From DATBLE01 sp050258035 (lineage in GTDB: Bacteria > Actinomycetota > Thermoleophilia > Gaiellales > Gaiellaceae): a DNA stretch of 44,956 nucleotides. The stretch covers positions 1 through 44,956 of the forward strand of contig JBLMYA010000103.1 of the NCBI GenBank assembly GCA_050258035.1. The letters are read 5' to 3'. A program made the translations under genes and the position numbers. Each line of letters begins with the position of its first letter. Position 1 is the first letter of the stretch. Shown here in pieces: positions 30,687 to 39,174 of this stretch. The notes below the pieces were generated by a model, which was given only the letters and a program-made list of their open reading frames with translations, was not told the DNA's origin and made no database searches.

Positions 30687-32615
30687 TCAGACGGAGAGCT
30701 CGACCTCGGGAGGCAGCAGCTCCGGTGTTGCCGCCTCGAGCTCCTCGCTCACGCGTGCGTCGAAGTAGACGTAGCAGGTCGTCAGCGCGACGAACGGCAT
30801 CGCGAGGGCGTAGACGACGCCGGCGACGACGTTCAGCAGGGCGAGCGGCGCATCCGTGAGCGCGATCAGCGCCGCGCCGACCAGCGGACCGGCCGCGAGC
30901 GCGAGCAGCGCCCCGACGCCGACGAGAGAGGCGACGCGGAACCAGCGCCCGCGCACGAGCCTCGAGCTGCGACGGAGCCCGCCGACCGCCGAGCAGTTCT
31001 CGACCTCGACGACCTGCGCGAGCAGCAGGCAGCGGACCGCGAGCCAGATCGCGACCGGGATGAGAACGGCCGTGAGGGTCAGCACCGCCCACGCCGCGAC
31101 GGCGAGGAGCAGGCCGCCGAGGAGCGGGCGGAACCTCTTCAGCGCACGCCGGTAGGCCCCGACCGCGGTCACCCGGCGGCCGGCATCGAGGTCGGCGAGA
31201 ACACACGTGGTGGCCGCCTGGACGAGCGCGAACCCGAGCAGCGCGAGGGTCGTGCCGACCGCGACGACCAGGAGCACGAGCCCGCCCGCCGACCCCCCGG
31301 TCGTATCGACGCCGAGGAGCCCGAACCCGCCGAGGACGAGAGCCTGGAGAAGGGAGATGACGGCGCCGAGCGGGATGAGGAGCAGGCCGATGCCGAGGAA
31401 GAGCGCCGGGCGGTCGACGTACATCCGGCCGGCTGCGGACAGGACCTGCCCCCACCGACGGCGGCGGGCGACGCTGAGCGGGGTGCCGGGGCGCCAACTC
31501 GTCCGGCTCGCGGCGAAGGAGAGGATGACCACCAGGGCGGCGAGGGCGAGGAGCGTGAGCCCCGGACTTCGCAGCAGGTGGACGAGCCCGCGAGAGCCCG
31601 TCGCGACGGCGACGCAGAAGAAGTCGGTCGCCCCCGTCCCGAGGATGCCGCTCGTCGGGACCGCGTAGCTCCGGTTCCGCCAGCTGCGCGACCACTCGAT
31701 CGGGTGTGTCCACTGCGTCTTCAGGTTCGGCCCGGTCGGGCCGTTGAAGAACGCCCGCTGCAGCTCGCCCCAGCGCCCCTGGAACGCGATCCAGGGGAAG
31801 GCTCGCCGCGCCGCCTCGGGGGCACTCGGAATGGTCCGCACCGCCGGGCGAAGCACGACGTGCGGCCCGCGCGTGTCGTCGCACCCGACCCCTGCCTGGG
31901 CGGAGCTTCCGAGGTAGAGGGCCTCGGTGTACTTGTTCGCATGGGACCCGGCGGCCGGGTAGACGACCGGATGGGTGCCGTCGACGAGTGTGAGCTTGTC
32001 GTCTCCCCAGGCCGCCCGCTCGGCTCCTTCGTGCGAGCTGTAGCCGACCTCGACCGGCTTCTGCGAGAGCGCCGAGCGCGCATCGGCGGCGTCGAAGACG
32101 AGCTGGATCATCTCCCAGTCGCCTTCGTGCAGGTTGTTGAAGTCGTTGAAGACGTAGAAGAGCCAGTACTGGAGGGCGAGCTTCCCCGGGTAGCCGGGCT
32201 CGGCGGCGACGTGCGCGTAGACGGTCGGCCTCGTTCCCGCGGCGATCAACCTCCCCCAGCGCTCGTAGTCGCAGCCGGGGTGGAGCGCGTCGCCCGGGAA
32301 GTCGAGGTGGTAGCGGTACAGGCCGACGAGGTCGTCGGCCGTCGGTCCGATCTTCACCAGGTCGGTCGGGTTCCACGGGCCTCGCAGCGCGACCGTGGGC
32401 CGGCCGAAGAGGGCGTCGACGTCCAGCGGCTCGTAGGGCTCGCCGTGACCGCACTCGTGGGTCTGCTCGACGAGGTCGACGACCGGCGCGAACTTCGCGG
32501 CGAGCGCCCGCTCGTCGGCCGGCCCGGCACTCGCCCGGGCGGGGGCGAGGAGCGCGACCGCCGCCGCCGCGACCACCGCCGAACCGAGGACAGCCGAAAA
32601 CACGCGTGCCCGCAT
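30687..32615 (-). CDS. Vps62/NPP1-like secreted domain fused to a multi-span membrane domain
   Basis: A 642-residue protein with a signal peptide (about 1-30). Residues about 35-330 resemble the Vps62/NPP1-like fold: FAPVVDLVEQ..., LYRYHLDFPGDALHPGC, LQYWLFYVFNDFNNLHEGDWE, YSSHEGAERAAW and the HANKYTEALYLG segment. The GDWE motif is the family landmark. Residues about 345-640 carry about seven membrane spans resembling the glycerophosphodiester phosphodiesterase membrane domain (RPALFLGIGLLLIPLGAVISLLQ; AIWLAVRCLLLAQVV). Function unknown; an extracytoplasmic sensor or lytic domain tethered to a membrane module is possible. Confidence 0.75.
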   Translation of the reverse strand: MRARVFSAVLGSAVVAAAAVALLAPARASAGPADERALAAKFAPVVDLVEQTHECGHGEPYEPLDVDALFGRPTVALRGPWNPTDLVKIGPTADDLVGLYRYHLDFPGDALHPGCDYERWGRLIAAGTRPTVYAHVAAEPGYPGKLALQYWLFYVFNDFNNLHEGDWEMIQLVFDAADARSALSQKPVEVGYSSHEGAERAAWGDDKLTLVDGTHPVVYPAAGSHANKYTEALYLGSSAQAGVGCDDTRGPHVVLRPAVRTIPSAPEAARRAFPWIAFQGRWGELQRAFFNGPTGPNLKTQWTHPIEWSRSWRNRSYAVPTSGILGTGATDFFCVAVATGSRGLVHLLRSPGLTLLALAALVVILSFAASRTSWRPGTPLSVARRRRWGQVLSAAGRMYVDRPALFLGIGLLLIPLGAVISLLQALVLGGFGLLGVDTTGGSAGGLVLLVVAVGTTLALLGFALVQAATTCVLADLDAGRRVTAVGAYRRALKRFRPLLGGLLLAVAAWAVLTLTAVLIPVAIWLAVRCLLLAQVVEVENCSAVGGLRRSSRLVRGRWFRVASLVGVGALLALAAGPLVGAALIALTDAPLALLNVVAGVVYALAMPFVALTTCYVYFDARVSEELEAATPELLPPEVELSV

Positions 32616-32825
32616 GCGGCCCGAGTTCGACGCGAGCCCGGCGTTTCCCGCATCCGCGGCCTGGTTGGCGAGCCGCCGTCTGAACCGGGAGACTGCGGTG
32701 TGCCGCTCTCGCCCTGCAGTCGATTGAGGCGGACGGCGCGCGTGCCCTCGACCACATCGACCTCCCGAGCTACCTGCTCGAGCTGAGGCGCCCTGCGACC
32801 CGCGGTCGGGGACGGCCGGCCGCAG

Positions 32826-34010
32826 TCAACGCGGTAGCGGCCCGCCGGCCGCAGCGACCACCGCGCCGACGACCCCGGCGACGAGCAGCGTGAACACGAC
32901 GCCCCGCCGCAGCGCGAAGAGCAGGACGACCGCTCCTCCGAGGATTCCGTACTGCCAGGGCTCGGAGAGCGCACGGGTGAGCGGCACGGCGGTGCCGAGG
33001 ATGGCACCGATCGCTGCTGGACCGGCGCCGTTCAGGAACGTCTTCGCGTTCTCGTCCTCGCGGAGCCGGTCGAACCGAGCGGCACCGAGCAGAACGAATG
33101 CGAACGACGGCGAGAAGGCGACGAGTGCGGCGAGCAGCCCTCCGCCGACACCGGCCGCCGCATAGCCGACCGCCGCGACGGTATGGACGACAGGCCCGGG
33201 CGTGACCTGCCCGAGCGCCACCGCGTTCAGGAACTGCGCGTCGGTCAGCCAGTGGAAGCGGCCGACGGCGTCCGCCTGCATGAGCGGGATGATCACGAAG
33301 CCGCCGCCGTAGGAGAGCGCACCGACCTTGAAGGCGACCCAGGCCAGGGCGAGCAGTCCGCCGCTCGCAGCCGCCGCGCTCGCGGCCAGCGGCAGGGGCG
33401 TGAAGCCGAACGTCGCGCTGCGGTTCCGCCCCGGTGTTCCGTGCCGGAGCGCCAGCTCGACCAGCCCGCACCCGAGGAGGACGAGCACCAGCCAGGGGCC
33501 CACGGTCGCGGCCGAGACGGCTCCGGCCGCGAGGTAGACGGGCCACCGTGCCCGACTCGCCGCGCGCCGCCAGCTGTCCGGAGCGAGGCTCGCGCCAGCC
33601 TGAGCCGCAACCGCTGCGACCGCGGCCCCGGCACCCGCTCCCGCGCCCAGCGCCCAGTCCGGAGGCGATCCCGCCAGGAACACCGCGGCGAGCGCCAGGA
33701 TCAGGATCAGTCCGGGAACGATGAAACACGCACCGCCGACGAGCGCACCCACCCGTCCCCGGAGACGCCAGGCACAGAAGATCGCGAGCTGCGTCGACGC
33801 AGGCCCGGGAAGCAGGTTGCACGCGGCGATCGCATCCTCGAACTCGCGCGCCTCCAGCCATCGGCGGCGCTCGACACACAGCTGTCTCAGCAGGGCTATG
33901 TGGGCGGGAGGCCCACCGAAGCCGATGCAGCCGATCCGGCCCCATTCCCGCACCACCGTGAGCAAGCCCGGGCGGGCCGACGCATCCTGCGCGTGCTCGG
34001 CCCTCGCCAC
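32826..34010 (-). CDS. chrA: Chromate efflux transporter (CHR family, long form)
   Basis: A 394-residue protein with two homologous halves. The first contains GCIGFGGPPAHIALLR and CNLLPGPASTQLAIF; the second contains KVGALSYGGGFVIIPLMQ and VALGQVTPGPVVHTVAAVG. These duplicated GGP and PGP motifs define ChrA. About ten to twelve membrane spans are expected, and the family exports chromate with proton exchange. GTG start at 34010, 10 nt after the stop of the ArsR-arsenate-reductase fusion, so the two form an oxyanion-resistance operon. Confidence 0.93.
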   Translation of the reverse strand: MARAEHAQDASARPGLLTVVREWGRIGCIGFGGPPAHIALLRQLCVERRRWLEAREFEDAIAACNLLPGPASTQLAIFCAWRLRGRVGALVGGACFIVPGLILILALAAVFLAGSPPDWALGAGAGAGAAVAAVAAQAGASLAPDSWRRAASRARWPVYLAAGAVSAATVGPWLVLVLLGCGLVELALRHGTPGRNRSATFGFTPLPLAASAAAASGGLLALAWVAFKVGALSYGGGFVIIPLMQADAVGRFHWLTDAQFLNAVALGQVTPGPVVHTVAAVGYAAAGVGGGLLAALVAFSPSFAFVLLGAARFDRLREDENAKTFLNGAGPAAIGAILGTAVPLTRALSEPWQYGILGGAVVLLFALRRGVVFTLLVAGVVGAVVAAAGGPLPR

Positions 34011-34020
34011 CGCTACCCCT

Positions 34021-34788
34021 TCATCCGAGGGTGTTCGCGGCGATCAGGTGGAGGAGGCAGGCGATCCGCGACTCCAGCTCGTTCGCGGTCTCCTCGAAGA
34101 CCGGATAGGTGTCCCGAACGGAGGCGGGCACACCCGCCGGGTCGGGGATGCTCCAGTGGATCAGTCTTGGGCCGGCGGGGAACTCGGGGCAGACCTCGCG
34201 GACGCGGTCGCAGAGACTGACGACGTAGTCGACGCGCCGCCGAGCGAGCTCGTCGAAGTGCTTCGGCCGGAGCTCCGAGGTGCCGATTCCACGCGCGGCC
34301 AAGACCCGGACCGCGTTCGGATGCAGAGGCTTCGGATGGCTGCCGGCGCTGAACGCCTCGACGGACCCGCCCGATACCACTCGCATCAGCGATTCTGCGA
34401 TCTGGGACCGTGCGCTGTTTCCCGTGCAGAGGAAGAGGACGCAGGGCGGCCGCGCCGACCTTCGCATCCTGGGAACCGCCGGGAGACGCAACCGCAGGCC
34501 GGGGTGCAGCTCCTCACCGGCATCCGCGAGCAGCTCGCCGAACCGGCCCAGACGCAGGCCGTAGTAGCTGTCGCGACCGTCGAAGGAGCTCCGGCGCACC
34601 GAGACCACCTCGGCCGCCCTCAACCGACGCAGGTGGTACGAGACCAGAGGCTGCGGCTCGCCGAGCGATTCGACGAGCTCCCCGACACGGCGATCGCTCC
34701 ACGCGAGCTCTCGCAGGAGCCGCCAGCGCAGCGGATGACTGGCGACCCCGAACACGGCCGGAGGCGAAGTTTCCGCGGTGCGTGCCAC
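34021..34788 (-). CDS. ArsR repressor fused to low-molecular-weight arsenate reductase
   Basis: A 255-residue two-domain protein. Residues 1-95 are an ArsR winged helix (VASHPLRWRLLRELAWSDRRVGELVE; PQPLVSYHLRRLRAAEVV). Residues about 115-255 are a tyrosine-phosphatase-like arsenate reductase with the P-loop C121-TGNSA-R127 and a later DP motif (HWSIPDPAG). The ArsR part lacks an obvious C-x-C arsenite site in the recognition region; later cysteines (SLCDRVREVC) may serve in reductase resolution. An operator-like dyad lies just upstream at 34804. It is followed by chrA. GTG start at 34788. Confidence 0.92.
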   Translation of the reverse strand: MARTAETSPPAVFGVASHPLRWRLLRELAWSDRRVGELVESLGEPQPLVSYHLRRLRAAEVVSVRRSSFDGRDSYYGLRLGRFGELLADAGEELHPGLRLRLPAVPRMRRSARPPCVLFLCTGNSARSQIAESLMRVVSGGSVEAFSAGSHPKPLHPNAVRVLAARGIGTSELRPKHFDELARRRVDYVVSLCDRVREVCPEFPAGPRLIHWSIPDPAGVPASVRDTYPVFEETANELESRIACLLHLIAANTLG

Positions 34789-34803
34789 GGCGCCGGAGAT
34801 TAC

Positions 34804-34820
34804 ATCAAACTGTCTTTATC
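34804..34820 (-). promoter_or_regulatory. ArsR-type operator candidate upstream of the ArsR-ArsC fusion
   Basis: ATCAAACTGTCTTTATC is an AT-rich imperfect dyad resembling known ArsR sites of the ATCAA-N6-TTGAT type. It lies 16 nt upstream of the fusion gene's start, in an otherwise GC-rich region, and overlaps the likely promoter. The 34821-34954 segment beyond it shows no convincing gene. Confidence 0.45.
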
Positions 34821-34954
34821 TAACGCCCTCGAAGGGGTTGGGCATGGACGGGCAGGGAGGCGCGCCACCGGGAGCACCTCCCCAGCCATGTCCTTCGGCG
34901 CGCAGCTCCAGCGGGACGACTCCCCGTTCGTGTATCTCGCCGGGCGTTCGCGGC

Positions 34955-35701
34955 TCACGCTCCGCCGAGGAACGCGAGGAGGAGCGCGTTGACCTCGTCG
35001 GGGCGCTCGAAGCTCGGCACGTGAGCCGCCTTCCCGATGGTCACGAGCCGTGCGCCTCCGATCGCCTGGGCCAGACGAGCTGCGATGCCCAGCATGTCCG
35101 CGACGTCGTCCTCACCCACGAGCACCAGCGTCGGGCAGCGGATCTCGTCCAGGCGGTCACCGACCGGAGCCCCGAGCACCTCCTCCTCACGAGCACCCCC
35201 CTCCCACGCACCGTGCTGCATCTCGTAGGAGCGGAGCACCATCCCCGTCACCGCCGCACGCATTCCGGAATCGACCTCGTCGGACAAGCGGTTCGGCCCG
35301 TCGACCCACATCCGAACACTCGCCTCTGCCGCCGCCTCGAAGTTGCCGGCCTCGTACGCCGCCTCCTCCGCGTCCCACCCTGCGCGCGTCCCCTCCGACC
35401 ACTCCCAGCCGGGCAGACCCGGCGCGAGCAGCGCCAGACGCTGGACGAGATCGGGCCGGTGGAGCGCCAGCTCGAGCGCGACCCTGCCGCCGAGGGAGCA
35501 GCCGACCACGGCGGCCGGGCCGTCCAGGGCTGCTTCGACGTCACGGACGTGCGAGAACGGCGCAGGCTCCAGCCTGCGATCCCCGTACCCGCGGAGGTCG
35601 GGCGCGATCACCCGATAGCCGGCCGCCTCGAGCACCACGACCTGCGGCTCCCACATCCGGCTGTCCGCGATCCCCGCGTGGAGCAAGAGGACGGTCCTCA
35701 T
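34955..35701 (-). CDS. Alpha/beta hydrolase
   Basis: A 248-residue protein from ATG 35701 (MRTVLLLHAGIADSRMWEPQ). The oxyanion region LLHAG, the dyad-like PDLRGYGDR segment, the nucleophile elbow GCSLGG and the late catalytic pair D (VLVGEDDVADM) and H (GKAAHVPSFERP) are all present. The substrate is unknown; the sequence resembles the 3-oxoadipate enol-lactonase/haloperoxidase-like group. A longer frame upstream to 35788 lacks similarity to the family. Confidence 0.9.
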   Translation of the reverse strand: MRTVLLLHAGIADSRMWEPQVVVLEAAGYRVIAPDLRGYGDRRLEPAPFSHVRDVEAALDGPAAVVGCSLGGRVALELALHRPDLVQRLALLAPGLPGWEWSEGTRAGWDAEEAAYEAGNFEAAAEASVRMWVDGPNRLSDEVDSGMRAAVTGMVLRSYEMQHGAWEGGAREEEVLGAPVGDRLDEIRCPTLVLVGEDDVADMLGIAARLAQAIGGARLVTIGKAAHVPSFERPDEVNALLLAFLGGA

Positions 35702-35841
35702 CGCAGGCGCCGTGTCAGGAGCAGACGGCCCGCTCGGGCCGGCCGTCGCACGGCTGAGCCGGTTGGGCGAACACCCGCTCGAGGACACGTGCGGGTGACT
35801 GTAGCTCCTCCGCTAGCACGGGCAGCGCGACGCCGCCCGGT

Positions 35842-36180
35842 TCACAGGCGGGCAGAGGAGATCAACTCGCCGAGCGAGGCCAGCTCACGGTCGATGCTGC
35901 CGCAGACCTGCTCGCAGAGCGAGAAGACGACCTCGTCGGCGATCCGGTAATACGACGACGTGCCCTGCTTGCGGCGGGCGACGATGCCGTTCTGGAGGAG
36001 CACGCCGAGGTGCTTGGAGACGTTCTGCGGGGTCGTGTCCGAGACCGCCACGAGCTCGGTCACGCCCGCCTCGCCCTCGCGCAGACGCTCGAGCAGGCGG
36101 ATACGGATCGGCTCGCCCAGGGCACGGAACCGCTGCGCGACAAGCTCGACGACCTCGTCAGGAAGGGGGTGAGACAGCAT
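35842..36180 (-). CDS. ArsR-family repressor with C-terminal CEQVC motif
   Basis: A 112-residue winged-helix protein from ATG 36180: FRALGEPIRIRLLERLREGE, the recognition helix TTPQNVSKHLGVLLQNG, and the wing RRKQGTSSYYRIAD. C89 and C93 lie in the last helix (SLCEQVCGS). These could form a thiol or metal sensor site, as in sulfide-responsive ArsR proteins. It is divergent from the SQR-TusE-DsrE genes over a spacer that holds a 26-bp dyad. A clear paralogue lies at 42120. The role as a persulfide or redox sensor is inferred from the neighbours. Confidence 0.9.
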   Translation of the reverse strand: MLSHPLPDEVVELVAQRFRALGEPIRIRLLERLREGEAGVTELVAVSDTTPQNVSKHLGVLLQNGIVARRKQGTSSYYRIADEVVFSLCEQVCGSIDRELASLGELISSARL

Positions 36181-36192
36181 GCTCACGACGGT

Positions 36193-36218
36193 ACTTCGCA
36201 ACTCCGTGCTTGTGAAGT
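36193..36218. promoter_or_regulatory. ArsR operator candidate, 9-bp arms
   Basis: ACTTCGCAA and TTGTGAAGT form an inverted repeat with 8 of 9 positions matching across an 8-bp spacer. It starts 13 bp upstream of the arsR start codon and about 100 bp before the divergent membrane-protein gene. The position fits autorepression plus control of the sulfur operon. Confidence 0.65.
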
Positions 36219-36315
36219 GGGGAAAACCCGTAATCCGGATCACGCGAATCACCGATGGCCGGCGCGGCTGCGGCGGCGAGATTGATTCCGTCAACCGAAG
36301 AAAGCGAGGCCCACA

Positions 36316-36957
36316 ATGCGCCGTGCCGCACTTGCCGTTCTCCTGGTAATCGGCCTCGGCCTGATCATCGCCCCGTTCGCGATGTCGATGTTCCCGCGGA
36401 CGAGCAAGGGTGAGCAGATGGTCAACGACTTCCGGCCGATCATGCAGCCGGCGAACGTGCAGACCACCGCCGACTACTACTACAACACGTTCACCAAGCT
36501 TCGCCCGATCGCGCTCGCGATGAACGCCCAGACGGCCGCCACGCTCGAGGGGTACTCGAAGGGCATCACCGCGATGATGCAGGACCTGGCGAAGATGCCG
36601 CCCGCCCAGCAGCAGGCGCTAGCAAGGCAGTACCCGGCGATGGCCCAGATGCTCCAGGGCCTGCCGCAGATGAAGAAGACCCTCGACGGCTTCACCGCGA
36701 TGATCGCCGGCAACCTGACCACGTTCGAGAACGTGCCGCCCGGCCTCGACCACTACAAGCCGCTCGTCGACACGATGCAGGGGAACGTCGACAACTACGC
36801 GGCCGTGGACGCGATGCCGCCGATGGGCTTCTTCCCGTGGTTCTTCATCATCCCCGGCATCGTCTTCGTCCTGATCGCCGCGTACCTGTTCGTCGGCGAG
36901 TTCCACCCCGAGTGGGTCTGGCCCAGGCTCCCGAGCCGTGAGCCCGTTGCTCACTGA
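36316..36957 (+). CDS. Two-span membrane protein with large external domain
   Basis: A 213-residue protein. An N-terminal helix (AALAVLLVIGLGLIIAPFAMSM), a helical external middle (YYYNTFTKLRPIALAMNAQ; DLAKMPPAQQQALARQYPAM) rich in Met and Gln, and a C-terminal helix (GFFPWFFIIPGIVFVLIAAYLFVGEF) are seen. I do not recognise a named family. The last 20 nt overlap the start of the SQR-like gene, so both are cotranslated and it may be a membrane partner of that enzyme. Confidence 0.8.
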   Translation: MRRAALAVLLVIGLGLIIAPFAMSMFPRTSKGEQMVNDFRPIMQPANVQTTADYYYNTFTKLRPIALAMNAQTAATLEGYSKGITAMMQDLAKMPPAQQQALARQYPAMAQMLQGLPQMKKTLDGFTAMIAGNLTTFENVPPGLDHYKPLVDTMQGNVDNYAAVDAMPPMGFFPWFFIIPGIVFVLIAAYLFVGEFHPEWVWPRLPSREPVAH

Positions 36958-38257
36958 GGCCAGGACCCAGCTTCCCGCCGCCCCCGACTCTGCCTCCGGT
37001 CGCAGGCGGCGGGCCAGGCCCCGCATCGTGATCCTCGGCGGGGGCACCGGCGGAACGCTCGTCGCGAATCGGGTCGACCGGCATTTCGGCGACGACGTCG
37101 AGATCACGGTGATCGACCGCGACGACCGGCACGTGTACCAGCCGGCGCTCCTGTTCGTCCCCTTCGGCCTGGCGAAGACAACGGACATCGTCCGGCCGCG
37201 GAAGAACCAGCTCCGCTCCGGCGTCGCCTTCCACGAGGCGGCCGTCGACCGCGTCTCGATCGAGGACGACACCGTCCTCCTCGCAGACGGTGACGCCGTG
37301 TCCTACGACGTCCTCGTCGTCGCCACCGGCGCGGTTCTCCAGCCGGAGGAGACGGAAGGCCTGACGGGACCGGGCTGGAACGAACGAGCTTTCACCTTCT
37401 ACGACATCCCGGGCGCGTCGGCCCTCGCCGGCGCCATGGAGCGCTTCGAGGGCGGCCGGCTGGTCGTGAATCTCGTCGACATGCCGATCAAGTGCCCGAT
37501 CGCACCGCTCGAGTTCGCGTTCCTGGCCGACTGGTACCTGCACAAGCGGGGCATCCGGAAGCGGTCCGAGATCACGTTCGTGACTCCGCTCGACGGCGCC
37601 TTCACCAAGCCGGTCGCCTCGGCGCACCTCGGCAAGCTGCTGGAGCAGAAGGGGATCCGCGTGGAGACCGAGTTCGCCGCCGGCGAGGTCGACGGGCAGG
37701 CGGGCATCCTCCGCTCGTACGACGACCGCGAGGTGCCCTTCGACCTGCTCGCGACGATCCCGCTGCACGGCGGGGCCGCCTACGTCGAGCGCTCGGACGG
37801 GCTCGGGGACGCGCTCGGCTTCATCCCGACCGACCCGGCCACGCTGCAGACGAAGGCGAAGCCGAACGTGTTCGCGCTCGGGGACGCAACCGACCTGCCG
37901 ACGTCGAAGGCCGGCTCGGTCGCCCACTTCGAGGGCGAGGTGCTGGTCGAGAACGTCGCCCGGTTCCTCGCCGGGAGGGAGCTCGCCTCGACGTTCGACG
38001 GTCACGCCAACTGCTTCATCGAGACGGGCTTCCACAAGGCCCTCCTGATCGACTTCAACTACGAGACCGAGCCGCTGCCGGGCCTGTTCCCGACCAAGCT
38101 CGGGCCGATGCCGCTGATGCGGGAATCGCACGTCAACCACCTCGGGAAGCTCGCGTTCGAATGGCTCTACTGGAATGCGCTCCTTCCAGGGCGCGAGATC
38201 CCGCTGATCGGAACGACGATGCCGACCGCCGGCAAGCGGATGCCGGCCGCTGCCTGA
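36938..38257 (+). CDS. Sulfide:quinone oxidoreductase-like flavoprotein
   Basis: A 439-residue FAD protein starting at a GTG that overlaps the preceding gene. The FAD motif is ILGGGTGGTLVANRV at about 30; YQPALLFVPFG follows, as in SQR enzymes. Conserved cysteines include that of IKCPIAPLEFAF (near 185) and HANCFIETG (near 355). The second FAD motif is VFALGDATDLPTSKAGS. The C-terminus (HLGKLAFEWLYWNALLPGR) is amphipathic, fitting membrane attachment. SQR oxidises sulfide to persulfide or polysulfide and passes electrons to quinone; here TusE and DsrE-like sulfur carriers follow. Confidence 0.88.
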   Translation: MSPLLTEARTQLPAAPDSASGRRRRARPRIVILGGGTGGTLVANRVDRHFGDDVEITVIDRDDRHVYQPALLFVPFGLAKTTDIVRPRKNQLRSGVAFHEAAVDRVSIEDDTVLLADGDAVSYDVLVVATGAVLQPEETEGLTGPGWNERAFTFYDIPGASALAGAMERFEGGRLVVNLVDMPIKCPIAPLEFAFLADWYLHKRGIRKRSEITFVTPLDGAFTKPVASAHLGKLLEQKGIRVETEFAAGEVDGQAGILRSYDDREVPFDLLATIPLHGGAAYVERSDGLGDALGFIPTDPATLQTKAKPNVFALGDATDLPTSKAGSVAHFEGEVLVENVARFLAGRELASTFDGHANCFIETGFHKALLIDFNYETEPLPGLFPTKLGPMPLMRESHVNHLGKLAFEWLYWNALLPGREIPLIGTTMPTAGKRMPAAA

Positions 38258-38271
38258 GAGGAGGCACACGA

Positions 38272-38589
38272 ATGACCACAGTCACGCTCGCGGATCTCCC
38301 GGTCGAGGTCGACGCCGAGGGGTTCATGCTCCACGCCGACCAGTGGAACGAGCAGATCGCCGAGGAGATCGCGCATCTGAGCGGCGTCCCGGAGCTGACC
38401 GAACGCCACTGGCTCGTGATCCGCTACATGCGCGAGCAGTACCTGAGCACCGGCAACGCCCCGACGATCCGGACACTCGGCAAGGAATCCGGCGTCCCGG
38501 TCAAGGAGCTGTACCAGCTCTTCCCGAAGGGGCCGGCGAAGCTCGCCGCCAGGATCGGCGGGATCCCTAAGCCCCGCGGCTGCATCTAG
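38272..38589 (+). CDS. TusE/DsrC-family sulfur-carrier protein
   Basis: A 105-residue protein from ATG 38272 with a GAGGAGG ribosome site. It contains the DsrC-family core (DAEGFMLHADQWNEQIAEEIA; HWLVIRYMREQYLSTGNAP; LYQLFPKGPAKLAARIGG) and ends PRGCI, with the conserved penultimate Cys104. The second Cys of true DsrC, about ten residues earlier, is absent, so it is TusE-like: a persulfide carrier rather than a trisulfide-forming DsrC. It lies between the SQR-like and DsrE-like genes. Confidence 0.93.
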   Translation: MTTVTLADLPVEVDAEGFMLHADQWNEQIAEEIAHLSGVPELTERHWLVIRYMREQYLSTGNAPTIRTLGKESGVPVKELYQLFPKGPAKLAARIGGIPKPRGCI

Positions 38590-38602
38590 GAAGGAGAGGA
38601 CG

Positions 38603-39109
38603 ATGGCAACAGTCATGGACGAGCCGCGGGTGGCCGCCGCGGAGCCGAAGACGATCGAGAAGGTGTCGATCGTCGTCTCGAAGGGATCCCTCGAGGGCGT
38701 CTACCCGGGGCTGATCATGGCCAACGGCGCCCGGATGGAAGGGATCGAGGCGAACCTCTTCTTCACGTTCTTCGGGCTGGAAGCGATCCGCAAGGACAGG
38801 ATCGCGAAGATCAAGGTCGCAACGGTCGGGAATCCGGCGATGCACATGGCGTCCCTGATCGGGATCGTTCCGGGGATGTCCGCGCTCGCCACGCGGATGA
38901 TGAAGAAGCAGATGGAGAAGCTCGACATCCCGCCGATCCCCGAGTTCGTCGAGCTCTGCGCCGACTCGGGCGTCGGGATCTACGCCTGCAAAGCCTCCGT
39001 CGACATGTTCGGCCTGACCGAGGCGGACTTCGTTCCACAGGTCGAGAAGATCCTCACCGTCGGTGAGTTCTACGAGCTCTCCGGCGGCGGCGAGATCATC
39101 TTCACGTGA
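38603..39109 (+). CDS. DsrE/DsrF/DrsH-like family protein
   Basis: A 168-residue protein from ATG 38603 with an AAGGAGAGGA ribosome site. VSIVVSKGSLEGVYPGLIMANGARMEG opens the DsrE-like fold. The segment FVELCADSGVGIYACKASVDMFGL carries the conserved active cysteines, and ILTVGEFYELS ends the fold. These proteins accept and pass sulfane sulfur, often with TusE-type carriers and rhodaneses. It is the last gene of the SQR operon; a strong two-way hairpin follows. Confidence 0.92.
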   Translation: MATVMDEPRVAAAEPKTIEKVSIVVSKGSLEGVYPGLIMANGARMEGIEANLFFTFFGLEAIRKDRIAKIKVATVGNPAMHMASLIGIVPGMSALATRMMKKQMEKLDIPPIPEFVELCADSGVGIYACKASVDMFGLTEADFVPQVEKILTVGEFYELSGGGEIIFT

Positions 39110-39119
39110 ACGAGCAGCG

Positions 39120-39145
39120 GGGTGCCGGGTACTGCCCCGGCACCC
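39120..39145. terminator. Bidirectional terminator hairpin between convergent genes
   Basis: A 10-bp perfect stem, GGGTGCCGGG with CCCGGCACCC and a 6-nt loop, sits between the DsrE-like gene (plus, ends 39109) and the DUF302 gene (minus, ends 39175). No U-tract on either side, as is usual in high-GC actinobacteria. Confidence 0.65.
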
Positions 39146-39174
39146 GCGCTACCTCGGTCCCGGCAGGGGATGGG

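Noticed and set aside
32616..32825. Short plus-strand protein-like piece (ALDHIDLPSYLLEL) in the spacer between the Vps62-like gene and chrA
   Set aside because: About 35 codons only, no start, ribosome site or recognisable family; left as spacer with nothing supported.
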